A DNA stretch of 64,000 bases from Bicyclus anynana (GCF_947172395.1 NC_069094.1:14870292-14934291), one strand, 5' to 3'. Shown: positions 1 to 12,353, counted from the first letter of the stretch. Numbers and translations: made by a program. Notes: generated by a model not told the origin, from the sequence alone.

Positions 1-294
1 TTGACTGTTAACAAACACTCCCCTTTTCCACTCAAGTCACTTCCCGCCTATCCCAAGTAACCCATAAAGAATTACACAACATGAGATGTGGACGGCTCGA
101 ACGCAACGAGCACACTGAAGCCGTCCGTACCGCAAGTCGTTGCAACGCGGTGATAACAGTGTGTGACTCATATATTGTTAATCGTTAACCACACCCAAAA
201 GTTGATTGCAAGATAAGAAATTAGTGGAACTTTTAACTTTTTCGACTCGTTGCATGCATTAATTAAATTAAAACCATTTGCACTACGTCTAGAC

Positions 295-644
295 CAGTGT
301 TTTTCAAACTTTCGGCTTCACGAACCCCAATTAATTCCCACAGCGAACAACAGCGAACCTCTTACTAACTAATAAACATACCCCCCCCCCCCCCCCCAAA
401 GAAAAGAAAATAATTTGACTGTTTAAGAAAATAAGGTTTTTATTTGAATAAAAGTTAACACATAAAGTACGGAAAGAAATGTCATTACATGGATTCAATG
501 CTAGGAGTAATTTTGGACAATTTTAACCTTAATTCTGACTCGGTATCAGTTATCAAGCCACCATTAGGTAAATCTTGTCGCGAACCCCCTGCCGTCGAAT
601 GGCGAACCCCTAGGGGATTGCGTACCGCACTTTGAGAAACCCTA
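295..644 (+). mobile_element. hAT-type MITE with 8-bp target duplication
   Basis: Begins CAGTGTTTTTCAAACTTTCG and ends GCACTTTGAGAAACCCTA, imperfect inverted ends of hAT type. Flanked on both sides by GTCTAGAC (287-294 and 645-652), the 8-bp duplication expected of hAT transposition. Contains the poly-C run. Confidence 0.8.
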
Positions 645-1100
645 GTCTAGACGATAGTGACCGTCCACTACCCAGTACGAACATGGTGGAGGGATAACAG
701 CTAAACATGTAAATGTTATCGATCTCTTTGATGCGCCACGTTTTGACCGCACAGTTTATTGTCAAGGGAAATGTTTTTCATTGTTCGTTGACATTATAGT
801 CGCGTATAATTGTATAGCAATGTCATGGACTCGATAATTGGATTTAGTAATGGAAAATTTACAATGCTATCTACTAATATTACGAATTTGTATGTTTGTG
901 TGTTTTGATTATGTGCTTTAATAAAATATGCTAAATCGTTCTATAGAATTTGGCACAAGCACCGTTTTAAATCTTAGTTCGTTAATCGTTACTACAAAAC
1001 CAAATTTTTGAGAAATTGACCTGCCTTTTATCGTCAAAGTTGTGAAAGATGCAAATCCTAGACCAATTTCAGACTATGGTCTAATAGTTCATCATTTTGA

Positions 1101-1378
1101 CGGCCTCCGTGGCGCAGTGGTATGTGCGGTGGAATTAGGTTTTCTTAATTGGTCCAGGTCTGGCTGGTGGAAGGCTTCAGCCGTAGCTAGTTTCCACCCT
1201 ACCGGCAGACGTACCGCCCAGCGATTTAGAGTTCCGGTACGATGTCATGTAGAAGCCGAAATGGGTGTGGTTTTCATACTACGCCTAAAAAGTTAGCCTA
1301 CTTCTATCTTAGATTGCTTCATCACTTACCATCCGGTGAGATTGTATTCAAGGGCTAACTTGTAAAGAATTAAAAAAA
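1101..1378 (+). mobile_element. SINE-A (tRNA-headed), internal deletion
   Basis: Starts CGGCCTCCGTGGCGCAGTGG (tRNA-like A-box region), lacks the B-box part of the head, and continues through the usual body to the A-rich end. Confidence 0.8.
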
Positions 1379-1560
1379 AATATATCAGCTAGGACAGCAG
1401 CATCACAGGACATAGGACTTTCAAACATTACGATCTTGACTCCTCTGCATCCAACGAATCCCTGTGACTCTACGTCTGTCCACCTGTTGGGGGGTCGACC
1501 AAATACTGCACTGTCTAGTGCGAGGTCACTATGCCTTAGGAGTGTAACATCCAAACACCC
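1379..1560 (-). mobile_element. LINE-C 3' fragment
   Basis: On the minus strand reads GRPPNRWTDVES, a decayed version of the C-terminal end of a non-LTR retrotransposon ORF2. Abuts the SINE-A tail. Confidence 0.65.
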
Positions 1561-2369
1561 ATTTGGGTAGCGCCGGACTTCGGCTAAAAACCCCTCCTAC
1601 TACAGAACGCTGAAGTCTTTACCTATCAGCCTACCACCAACGTCACAGTCTGTCTCTTTCTGAGTTCTCTTTCATTCTTCTTCTTTATTTTCATTATTCT
1701 TTCCAGAAAAATCTTTATTAGTCCCCATTTCTCACTTGATTTCACCATTATGTTAACTAATTCTGCATGCTATTCCTTCGGTTTCTACACATCCATTCGA
1801 TGTCATACCACCATCGCCTTTTTACCATCGCACCGCAAGACATCGGGTGGGTTTTCATCCCTATGTTGTAGATGTCCCTAGGACCCGTACAAAACGCTTT
1901 CATTTGCTATCATAGCGATAAAAAGTAAAAGTTTAAAAGGTCATAATCTATTTTGTAACAAGCAATCTAAATATTCGCTTACGCGTCTGTATACCTAATA
2001 CGTAGAAACAAAATGGAGTACGTACAAAGCAGCGACATTTTGGTTTCCATATAATGCGATTCGGTGACCCAAGCATAACAATGGTGCTACAGAGGTTCTC
2101 TAGACAAAGGGAAAGCTATTTGCTAAATGGTATCTATTTTCATATTACCAGCGTTTAATACTGTACGTATAGACTGTGACGTAGATTTATAAAACCAAAT
2201 ACATTTTGTAATTAAACTGACAGCCCTGACTTTGCATGGGAAGCGAACCTAAATCACTTTATAGAAAACGATAGGGTCTAGTTAAGTTAGACTATTTGAC
2301 TAAAATATTCTCTGAAAAAAAAAAACCAACGAATTCTACAAATAGCTACAACGCCACCCGGATCCGTTT

Positions 2370-2695
2370 TAGATGTTGTCTCTTTGTACTTTTGTATGTC
2401 TATACTTTTGTCTCTATATATTTGTGTCTTTATGTACTTTTGTCTCTATGTACTTTTATCTCTATGTACTTTTGTCTCTATTTACTTTTATATCTTTATA
2501 CTTTTGGCTATATGTACTTTTGTATCTATTTACATTTGTCTGACTATTTTTGTCTCTATCTACTTTAATCTCTATATATTTTTGTCTATATGTACTTGTG
2601 TCTCTATGTACATTTGTCTCTGTGTACTGTTGTCTGTATTTTTATAATTTTGTCTCTTTGTATTTTTGTGACTCTGTTTACTTTTGCCCTTATTA
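2370..2695 (+). repeat. Minisatellite, about 15-16 bp unit TTTTGTCTCTATGTAC
   Basis: About 20 degenerate tandem units of TTTTGTCTCTATGTAC type. Overlapping open frames rich in Leu, Tyr, Cys and Phe are by-products of the repeat. Confidence 0.9.
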
Positions 2696-3649
2696 TAAGG
2701 GTTCCGTTTTTGTACTACGTACGTTTAGAACTCTAAAAACGGTGCTGGACTTAAATTAAAAATTGAAATAGGTAGGGCGTTGAAACGTTTTTTGACTGTT
2801 TACATGATTTGACCTCTCGAAGCTCGAGTCTTTACAGGTTACATGGTCCCAGTCTTTTCGACCTAGCAGAGGGGAATAAGAATATTCATCATATTAAAAA
2901 AAGTATTGCAAAATATCTTTAAAAAAATGTTATTTTTTTATATGAGCGTGCCACACCAGAATTCTTGTGTATTCTTGTGTATCAATTGGACACGGTCAAT
3001 TTAATTCAGCGCGTTTAAAATTGGTGACAATTGAGCACAAAGTACCTATCAACACTAAAAATAATAACGCGACGGCTATGATGGACACGGTTTACGAGGC
3101 TATTCGGTACAAGGATATTTTTGTTTAGGGTTGTCACCTTTTTGGAATTCCGAACGTATCTACGTACGAACAAAAATGAAACCCTTATTTGCTTTAACCG
3201 ATTAAAATTCGATTTTTTTACGCTTGGAACTGGGCTGTTTCTGACTGTCGTGTGGTGGTCCATCACCGGGTCATTTGAGCTTTCTGTGCTTTCCCCATTG
3301 TGGCTTATCCGCCTGCTTGTGTGCGCGAAAAGGTACTCTTCCTACTCCTACTATCTTCTAATGCCTTCCCCTACTATCTTCTCCATATTCAGGATCTTCA
3401 TTCCTCGCTCTTTCTTTAGCCTGTTTCGGGCACATCACAGTCTCACAATACAACAACACAGCCGTTAGCACGCGCCGGTGCCGATCATAGCATAGCAGTC
3501 AACGAAACGTCACTACAATGGAGATCTGCTGGGTTCCGTATCTTTCGGAGGATATCGACTGAGCTTGTTTGAAATTAGTATGTACTTTTACAATTAATTA
3601 GTTACTTTACTTTAGTTCTTCGCAGCTTATCTTTGATACTTAAGCTTTG

Positions 3650-3716
3650 TGACTCCTTGATCTATGCTTGGTACTTGTCTTCTTGGCTTTTTTACGGACC
3701 GCCTCATTTCTGATTC
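3650..3716 (-). mobile_element. LINE-C fragment cut by the duplication joint
   Basis: Minus strand encodes EMRRSVKKPRRQVPSIDQG, a decayed LINE ORF2 segment. It ends abruptly at 3716, while the second copy continues. Confidence 0.6.
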
Positions 3717-4153
3717 TATGAATGCCACAAACAGATTGACAGATATACAGACACCTTAAACTTATAACATCCCTCCCACTTTTTGCGTCGGGAGTTAAAA
3801 ATTAGTTCAAGATCTGCCGAAAAAAATGTCGTAATTTTCAAGGATATTTAGGCTGTTAAAAAACCTAATTCGTATCACAATAATTATAAACAGTTTCGTA
3901 AAGGCGATACGTGCGAGTAAACTGGCCCATTTTCGTCCGCACGCGACCAACACTATCGTTAATTACAGGTCTCGGGTTTAGTACTTGTAAGAAAATATTT
4001 ATTACATTGTAAGTACTTACAATTACTGTAGTTACTATGTTCATTTTGTTTATTTCAATACAAAATTAAGGGTTAAACCAGATTCATTTAAAACCGTCAA
4101 GAGGTATAAATAAAATAAACTCAAAATAAGCCCGCTTCCACCTAGACTACATT

Positions 4154-4345
4154 GTCATCATCATAATGATCATCATTGACAACCCATATTCGGCTCACTG
4201 TTGAACACGAGTAACCACTCACGCTAAAGTATTCCACGCTGGCCCAATGTACGTTGGCAGTTGGTACTTCACACACGTAGTGAATTAAGAAAATTCACCT
4301 TCCCTTCACCGTTTGAGACACGTACTGAAAAGTTCGAAGTCGGAA
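4154..4345 (-). mobile_element. SINE-B fragment
   Basis: Minus-strand 3' part of the SINE-B family: TGATGA-like tail, ATGGGTT, and the TTCACACACG-containing body. Confidence 0.7.
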
Positions 4346-4932
4346 GACTACATTGTCACTTATTTTTTACTTTCATTTATTTTTTTCTCCTTTTTTTAAA
4401 TTTTAACAATGGTATACATAAAATGAAAAAAAAATAAACCCTCCCGCTGCGGGAAATTTTAGTGCCCAAGCAACCGGTGGTCAGGGCTCCAGAGTGAGGA
4501 ACCTCCTCACAATACCCGCCGTCTCAAGAATCACTGCCTTCTGTATCCCACTCTTGATCCAACTGTTAAGCGAAAGCTTCTTGAGATTCTTAAGGTCGAA
4601 GCTTTTCGCTATAAGACCATTGACTGAAACAACTATCGGAACAATAATAGTTGACTCAACATTCCACATGGATTGTCACTTATTATTATTAGGCGAGATC
4701 GTAATCAAGCTCTAACTAATTAAATCAATCAATCAATCTTTTTTAATTGTGAGTACGAGTATAAAAAATGTCGGCATGTTGCGGTCAGCCTGTTCAGTTC
4801 CATTACGTATTATACTAGATACTAGGTTCTTCAATCTGGCTGTGAAATATAGTTTTTTCCTCTCAAAATATCGGGCTATGAAATGCAAGGTTTGTCTTTT
4901 CTGGTGAATGGTGATAATAATGTGCTATGCAC

Positions 4933-5050
4933 TGACGACATCAAGCGAGTCGCAGGAATTCGCTGGAGGTGGCTCAGGATCGTGATGTTTGGAAGTCCCT
5001 ACAAAAGGTCTATGTCCTGTAGTGGACAGCCAGATGATGACGATGATGTG
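4933..5050 (+). mobile_element. LINE-C 3' end with GATGATGA tail
   Basis: Plus strand carries GACGACATCAAGCGAGTCGC ... GTTTGGAAGTCCCTACAAAA and ends in a GATGAT tail, as in the copy at 24015. Confidence 0.75.
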
Positions 5051-5583
5051 ATATGTTCATTCTCTAAGCTAATAGCTAAATACAAAAAATACGAAATGTG
5101 TTTTTAGCAGACTCAGAAGTGATTACAAAAATAAGAAAACTAATGGCGAACAAAGGTTATGATTCACAACACTTGTCAGGACAACTTAATTAACAAATCA
5201 AACTGTAACCAAAATAAGACCCTAGAATGACAGAGAATGACCTTGAGTGAAATCACGCACTTGTGAACGTTGTGTGTAGGGTTAAACCTTTGACTGTTAA
5301 CAAACACTCCCCTTTTCCACTCAAGTCACTTCCCGCCTATCCCAAGTAACCCATAAAGAATTACACAACATGAGATGTGGACGGCTCGAACGCAACGAGC
5401 ACACTGAAGCCGTCCGTACCGCAAGTCGTTGCAACGCGGTGATAACAGTGTGTGACTCATATATTGTTAATCGTTAACCACACCCAAAAGTTGATTGCAA
5501 GATAAGAAATTAGTGGAACTTTTAACTTTTTCGACTCGTTGCATGCATTAATTAAATTAAAACCATTTGCACTACGTCTAGAC

Positions 5584-5931
5584 CAGTGTTTTTCAAACTT
5601 TCGGCTTCACGAACCCCAATTAATTCCCACAGCGAACAACAGCGAACCTCTTACTAACTAATAAACATACCCCCCCCCCCCCCCAAAGAAAAGAAAATAA
5701 TTTGACTGTTTAAGAAAATAAGGTTTTTATTTGAATAAAAGTTAACACATAAAGTACGGAAAGAAATGTCATTACATGGATTCAATGCTAGGAGTAATTT
5801 TGGACAATTTTAACCTTAATTCTGACTCGGTATCAGTTATCAAGCCACCATTAGGTAAATCTTGTCGCGAACCCCCTGCCGTCGAATGGCGAACCCCTAG
5901 GGGATTGCGTACCGCACTTTGAGAAACCCTA
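5584..5931 (+). mobile_element. hAT-type MITE, duplicated copy
   Basis: Same element as at 295, carried by the tandem duplication, with identical GTCTAGAC flanks and a poly-C run two bases shorter. Confidence 0.8.
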
Positions 5932-6387
5932 GTCTAGACGATAGTGACCGTCCACTACCCAGTACGAACATGGTGGAGGGATAACAGCTAAACATGTAAA
6001 TGTTATCGATCTCTTTGATGCGCCACGTTTTGACCGCACAGTTTATTGTCAAGGGAAATGTTTTTCATTGTTCGTTGACATTATAGTCGCGTATAATTGT
6101 ATAGCAATGTCATGGACTCGATAATTGGATTTAGTAATGGAAAATTTACAATGCTATCTACTAATATTACGAATTTGTATGTTTGTGTGTTTTGATTATG
6201 TGCTTTAATAAAATATGCTAAATCGTTCTATAGAATTTGGCACAAGCACCGTTTTAAATCTTAGTTCGTTAATCGTTACTACAAAACCAAATTTTTGAGA
6301 AATTGACCTGCCTTTTATCGTCAAAGTTGTGAAAGATGCAAATCCTAGACCAATTTCAGACTATGGTCTAATAGTTCATCATTTTGA

Positions 6388-6665
6388 CGGCCTCCGTGGC
6401 GCAGTGGTATGTGCGGTGGAATTAGGTTTTCTTAATTGGTCCAGGTCTGGCTGGTGGAAGGCTTCAGCCGTAGCTAGTTTCCACCCTACCGGCAGACGTA
6501 CCGCCCAGCGATTTAGAGTTCCGGTACGATGTCATGTAGAAGCCGAAATGGGTGTGGTTTTCATACTACGCCTAAAAAGTTAGCCTACTTCTATCTTAGA
6601 TTGCTTCATCACTTACCATCCGGTGAGATTGTATTCAAGGGCTAACTTGTAAAGAATTAAAAAAA
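6388..6665 (+). mobile_element. SINE-A, duplicated copy
   Basis: Same SINE as at 1101, within the second duplication copy. Confidence 0.8.
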
Positions 6666-6847
6666 AATATATCAGCTAGGACAGCAGCATCACAGGACAT
6701 AGGACTTTCAAACATTACGATCTTGACTCCTCTGCATCCAACGAATCCCTGTGACTCTACGTCTGTCCACCTGTTGGGGGGTCGACCAAATACTGCACTG
6801 TCTAGTGCGAGGTCACTATGCCTTAGGAGTGTAACATCCAAACACCC
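6666..6847 (-). mobile_element. LINE-C 3' fragment, duplicated copy
   Basis: Same as 1379-1560, in the second duplication copy. Confidence 0.65.
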
Positions 6848-7655
6848 ATTTGGGTAGCGCCGGACTTCGGCTAAAAACCCCTCCTACTACAGAACGCTGA
6901 AGTCTTTACCTATCAGCCTACCACCAACGTCACAGTCTGTCTCTTTCTGAGTTCTCTTTCATTCTTCTTCTTTATTTTCATTATTCTTTCCAGAAAAATC
7001 TTTATTAGTCCCCATTTCTCACTTGATTTCAACATTATGTTAACTAATTCTGCATGCTATTCCTTCGGTTTCTACACATCCATTCGATGTCATACCACCA
7101 TCGCCTTTTTACCATCGCACCGCAAGACATCGGGTGGGTTTTCATCCCTATGTTGTAGATGTCCCTAGGACCCGTACAAAACGCTTTCATTTGCTATCAT
7201 AGCGATAAAAAGTAAAAGTTTAAAAGGTCATAATCTATTTTGTAACAAGCAATCTAAATATTCGCTTACGCGTCTGTATACCTAATACGTAGAAACAAAA
7301 TGGAGTACGTACAAAGCAGCGACATTTTGGTTTCCATATAATGCGATTCGGTGACCCAAGCATAACAATGGTGCTACAGAGGTTCTCTAGACAAAGGGAA
7401 AGCTATTTGCTAAATGGTATCTATTTTCATATTACCAGCGTTTAATACTGTACGTATAGACTGTGACGTAGATTTATAAAACCAAATACATTTTGTAATT
7501 AAACTGACAGCCCTGACTTTGCATGGGAAGCGAACCTAAATCACTTTATAGAAAACGATAGGGTCTAGTTAAGTTAGACTATTTGACTAAAATATTCTCT
7601 GAAAAAAAAAACCAACGAATTCTACAAATAGCTACAACGCCACCCGGATCCGTTT

Positions 7656-7980
7656 TAGATGTTGTCTCTTTGTACTTTTGTATGTCTATACTTTTGTCTC
7701 TATATATTTGTGTCTTTATGTACTTTTGTCTCTATGTACTTTTATCTCTATGTACTTTTGTCTCTATTTACTTTTATATCTTTATACTTTTGGCTATATG
7801 TACTTTTGTATCTATTTACATTTGTCTGACTATTTTTGTCTCTATCTACTTTAATCTCTATATATTTTTGTCTATATGTACTTGTGTCTCTATGTACATT
7901 TGTCTCTGTGTACTGTTGTCTGTATTTTTATAATTTTGTCTCTTTGTATTTTTGTGACTCTGTTTACTTTTGCCCTTATT
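7656..7980 (+). repeat. Minisatellite, duplicated copy
   Basis: Same array as 2370-2695. It shows no unit-number change between copies, which argues that the duplication is very recent or an assembly artefact. Confidence 0.9.
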
Positions 7981-8935
7981 ATAAGGGTTCCGTTTTTGTA
8001 CTACGTACGTTTAGAACTCTAAAAACGGTGCTGGACTTAAATTAAAAATTGAAATAGGTAGGGCGTTGAAACGTTTTTTGACTGTTTACATGATTTGACC
8101 TCTCGAAGCTCGAGTCTTTACAGGTTACATGGTCCCAGTCTTTTCGACCTAGCAGAGGGGAATAAGAATATTCATCATATTAAAAAAAGTATTGCAAAAT
8201 ATCTTTAAAAAAATGTTATTTTTTTATATGAGCGTGCCACACCAGAATTCTTGTGTATTCTTGTGTATCAATTGGACACGGTCAATTTAATTCAGCGCGT
8301 TTAAAATTGGTGACAATTGAGCACAAAGTACCTATCAACACTAAAAATAATAACGCGACGGCTATGATGGACACGGTTTACGAGGCTATTCGGTACAAGG
8401 ATATTTTTGTTTAGGGTTGTCACCTTTTTGGAATTCCGAACGTATCTACGTACGAACAAAAATGAAACCCTTATTTGCTTTAACCGATTAAAATTCGATT
8501 TTTTTACGCTTGGAACTGGGCTGTTTCTGACTGTCGTGTGGTGGTCCATCACCGGGTCATTTGAGCTTTCTGTGCTTTCCCCATTGTGGCTTATCCGCCT
8601 GCTTGTGTGCGCGAAAAGGTACTCTTCCTACTCCTACTATCTTCTAATGCCTTCCCCTACTATCTTCTCCATATTCAGGATCTTCATTCCTCGCTCTTTC
8701 TTTAGCCTGTTTCGGGCACATCACAGTCTCACAATACAACAACACAGCCGTTAGCACGCGCCGGTGCCGATCATAGCATAGCAGTCAACGAAACGTCACT
8801 ACAATGGAGATCTGCTGGGTTCCGTATCTTTCGGAGGATATCGACTGAGCTTGTTTGAAATTAGTATGTACTTTTACAATTAATTAGTTACTTTACTTTA
8901 GTTCTTCGCAGCTTATCTTTGATACTTAAGCTTTG

Positions 8936-9080
8936 TGACTCCTTGATCTATGCTTGGTACTTGTCTTCTTGGCTTTTTTACGGACCGCCTCATTTCTGAT
9001 TCGATCACGTAAATATACTCCTTGCATAGCTCTTCATGCCACTGAGTGACCCTGAGATTTCCTATGACACCCATAATACT
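8936..9080 (-). mobile_element. LINE-C fragment spanning the end of copy 2
   Basis: Minus-strand reading LRVTQWHEELCKEY ... ESEMRRSVKKPRRQ corresponds to a continuous ORF2 segment of the LINE-C family. Its continuity across 9002/9003 marks this as the ancestral boundary. Confidence 0.65.
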
Positions 9081-10372
9081 AAAATAACAGTGAGTAGTAA
9101 TTGAGGGCACAATCCTGGAAATCCTGACGGTTGGTAGCCCTGCGTGCACGAGTAAGTGTCTTGTTATTTTAATGAAAATTGCCACGTGGGTTTTGAAGCC
9201 ATTTGAATCTGGACATGGCTCGTTTAGTTACAATGATTTTTAGTGTTTTTGACCTTACCCTTTATTGGATTAGCGCGTATATTTTGGTCCATGAGCTTCG
9301 TTTTGTATAAATAACAAGGAGACCGTTAAAGATTAAACATATAGTGGTGTACGACGGAGGGTAGCTTTGAAGTTAACCTACTATCTAAAAGCAATGGCTT
9401 ATCTACCCGGGGTTAGGCGGTGCAATGCCCCATGGCTCTCAAGCTCAGGGGGTCCTCGAAACCTTACCAGGAAATCGCGATCGAACTGAACTTTCGGAAA
9501 CGAAAAGAGCTGATGATAAGGTAACTTAGTATTTTTATGTATTTCACACTAATATTATAAAGGCGAAAGTGTAAATTTAATCATGTATTTGATAAAACTT
9601 AACCAGTTTAGATAATAGCAGGGCCCCATTTTTTCATTTCTACCAGGGCCTTTGGTTACCTAGCTACGCCACTGTCTAAAAGGAACTGCCCCTGAAGCCA
9701 GAAAGAGAATCGACGTGCCACTTGGTTACAGCGGCTGTATACAAGTTTTCACTACTTAACTAATGCGCCATAGGATCTGCTTCACAGCCTGCTGCGTCAA
9801 TCGTGAAATATGGCCCTATTTTAGAAGATTACTACGAGTATATACAATTTTCACGATGGTATTCGAAGCACTACTTTCATTTTAAATGTTTCATGTCAAA
9901 CTACAAACTTAACAGAAAATCAGGGCACCACTGAGCTAGAGTTAGTTAGGTCAACAATTATTGTTAAAAATGTTACCAAAAGTCATTACCGATACCCTAA
10001 TAGCACTTTAAAAGGAGACAATTACAGATGTTACCTCAATTAACAAAAAATGCCATTGACCTGATCGATTGCAGTTCAATGACCCGCAGTCAACGGCCTT
10101 TGACACACATCCTGAAGCGGCTGTAGAGTTGTAAACTTAGCCCACTTCCGTCAACGGACCGACACCGGGTTGAACAACCTCGTGGGTACTTTTGTATAGC
10201 GATTACCAAAGGCTATCTTGGTAATTACAGCAAGTACCTACCGAAATATGGCATACTTTCAAACAAAGGTTATGTTTATCACTTTATTGGCCTTTGTTTT
10301 CAAGTTAGAATTACAATTATCAAATTAAAATTTAAAAGTAGACTGAAATTTGAAAATGTTAAACGAAGGAAA
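9081..10372. other. Intergenic sequence without recognisable gene
   Basis: AT-rich. A stretch around 9600-9680 (GGGCCCC, then CTAGCTACGCC) looks like transposon-end debris. No exon, RNA gene or promoter identified. Confidence 0.5.
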
Positions 10373-10546
10373 ACATCGTGAGGAAACCTACATATCAGAG
10401 TATTTTCTTAATTCTCTGCGTGTGTGAAGTCTGCCAATCCGCATTGGGCCAGCGTGGTGGACTATTGGCCTAACCCTTCTCATTCTGAGAGGATACTGGA
10501 GTTCAGCATTGAGCCGAATATGGGTTAAAAATGATGATGATGATGT
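10373..10546 (+). mobile_element. SINE-B 3' half
   Basis: Plus-strand 3' half (CTGCGTGTGTGAAGTCTGCC ... GAATATGGGTT) with an ATGATGATGATG tail. Confidence 0.8.
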
Positions 10547-10869
10547 GTCTAATATTGATGTACCTACAGTACAAGCTTTATAAGTAAGAGTGTTTATAGA
10601 ATGAGTATCTTTTAACCATCTTTACGTCCTAGACCTCCCTCATTTTATATAATCTGAAAAGTTGCTTTTACCACAGGTAAGTACTGTAGGCGACTGTGAT
10701 GCTTGCAGAATGATGGCTTTGAGTTTTTATGAGTCCAGACCCTCAACCATCCGAGTGTAAAACGTACTTTTTATATTCTACAGGACATGATATCTCATGA
10801 TATATTATCATGCCCTCAGCCGGTTTATACTGAGTAAGGTTTCTATAATACTATACGAAGGAATTTCAC

Positions 10870-11250
10870 TATTGACAATCATCATCACATCAGCCGATAG
10901 ACGTCCACACCAAATTATAATCCTCTTTGGACTTTTAAATACCGCGGTCACACAGAGATTCCCTGCGTCAAGCTTTATGTAATGACATCTTTTAGGCATA
11001 ACATTTAGTGGGGGGGTAGAGGTTTTCCGGTACAAAGTCGCCATACCAATACTTTGAGAGCTCAATAGAACTTCGAACCACCAACTACCCCACCAGCTAT
11101 TGGTACTCTATTCGCGACTCGTTGAGCTGTAACTGTAACTTAGATCATTTTGCAGTTCTCCTTCTTACTGATCGAAGCATATATAGAAATATACTCCGTG
11201 CATAGCTTTGTCCAGAGCTGAGCTTTTTTATAAGGCCCATAGTTAGTCAC
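10870..11250 (-). mobile_element. LINE-C fragments, broken
   Basis: Two recognisable pieces: ATCAGCCGATAGACGTCCAC near 10888 and CGCGACTCGTTGAGCTG ... ATACTCCGTGCATAGCT near 11112-11205. They are separated by unrelated sequence containing a GGGGGGG run. Confidence 0.55.
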
Positions 11251-11587
11251 CGTGTCCTCAGGTCAATTAAAAATATTTACATAAACTCCTAATTAAAAAC
11301 TAATTGTTTTTCATAACGAAGGTTACACAAGATTTATGGAAAAACAGAAAATTAAGGCCACTAAAGTAATGGTCCTACAATACAAATCCGTTTCACATAA
11401 AAAGGTCAATATTATAATGACCTTTGCATAGAAACATCACGTCATAGAGCATGTTTTCCCTTGACATGGTTTTTAGAAGAGCAAAAAAGGTGTAGTTTAC
11501 TCATAGGGTGAAAAAAATATAGTCGCTGGTACAATAAGCATATGAATTATCCAAACGTTTTCTTGACGAGTGCAAACCTATAGCTTC

Positions 11588-11770
11588 AATAGGTCAACGG
11601 TAAGAGCGGCCGGACTCATCACCGAGGGGTGGTGGTTCGATTCCCGCCCTGTTAATCTATTGTCGTACCCACTCCTAGCACAGTCTTTCCCGACTAGTTG
11701 GAAGGAAATGGAAATATTGGTCATATTATAAAAGATATGGCCAATATTCTTTAAAAAAAATATTGAGTAC
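11588..11770 (+). mobile_element. SINE-D (tRNA-headed)
   Basis: AGGTCAACGGTAAGAGCGGC (A-box-like) and GGTTCGATTCCCGCC (B-box) followed by a body with GGTCATATTATAAAAGATAT and an A-run. Antisense relatives at 31810 and 54835 show it is a dispersed family, not a tRNA gene. Confidence 0.7.
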
Positions 11771-12177
11771 GACCTGTAAAACATTTCTTTGTTAATGCCG
11801 ATGGTTTACCACTTAAGATCAGTGTATAGAAAACCTAGAACTAACGTTAGGACCATCTTGTTCAGTGAACTGTTACAAAAAATATATCTTTGAATTGATC
11901 AAGATAATCATCTCAATCTTTGGATTCCCCGTCATCCAACAAGATTGGGATCAGATGGGTCGGACATATTATAACAAAACCGCGTACCTACGTAGGTGTT
12001 AGTGAAATCATGACTTGATGTTTTGGTCCCCAAAATTTATTTATTACCTAATAGAAAACTATGAAGTAGGCAATTACTCAGACTTGTCCTGTTTTAAATA
12101 ACTGTCTACAAAGCAATACTATCTACGCACAGAACAAGCTATGGCCGAAAGTCCGCCTCGTTGGTGTCCGCAATCCC

Positions 12178-12191
12178 GTTCCCATGGCAAC
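12178..12191 (+). promoter_or_regulatory. RFX X-box (perfect 14-bp palindromic match) upstream of katanin
   Basis: GTTCCCATGGCAAC fits the RFX-factor X-box consensus GTTNCCATGGNAAC at every fixed position. It lies 163 bp before the preferred start codon and 124 bp before the alternative ATG. RFX factors drive ciliary genes in nematodes, flies and vertebrates from X-boxes typically within a few hundred bp of the start. A role here is inferred from sequence and position only. Confidence 0.6.
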
Positions 12192-12353
12192 GAAATCAAA
12201 ACAGTATTGTCAGAAAACTCATTTCTCCCATGATCGACAGATGACATACTTTTACCAAAAATATTTTAGATAAATTATGTGTTCGTGAACTTATTTAGTT
12301 ATTTTTTCATTTAAATGTACTTTTCTATTGCGACAAGGGTTGCAAGGCGAACC

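Larger units (their letters stand above)
1..3716 (+). repeat. Tandem duplication, copy 1 (visible part)
   Basis: Positions 1-3716 repeat at 5290-9002 almost base for base. Differences noticed: a poly-C run of 17 versus 15, a poly-A run of 11 versus 10, and C at 1745 versus A at 7032. Copy 2 runs on through LINE sequence at 9003, whereas copy 1 breaks off inside that LINE at 3716, so 3716/3717 is the novel joint. No credible gene inside. Confidence 0.97.
3717..9002 (+). repeat. Tandem duplication, complete copy 2 (unit about 5,286 bp)
   Basis: If the joint at 3716/3717 is the new junction, the duplicated unit is 3717-9002 and the first copy began about 1.57 kb upstream of the window. 3717-5289 is present once here: SINE-B and LINE pieces plus AT-rich DNA without a recognisable gene. 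5290-9002 mirrors 1-3716. Confidence 0.85.

Noticed and set aside
2296..2759. Overlapping open frames rich in Leu, Tyr, Cys and Phe as membrane proteins
   Set aside because: They lie wholly on a 15-16 bp minisatellite, in three phases at once, with no start or splice context.
1..9002. The 3.7-kb direct repeats as LTRs of a retrotransposon
   Set aside because: No TG...CA ends, the spacer has no gag/pol signal, and one copy continues into LINE sequence where the other stops. A tandem duplication explains this better.
11588..11660. tRNA gene with good B-box
   Set aside because: The same head and body recur antisense at 31812 and 54835, so it is a SINE.
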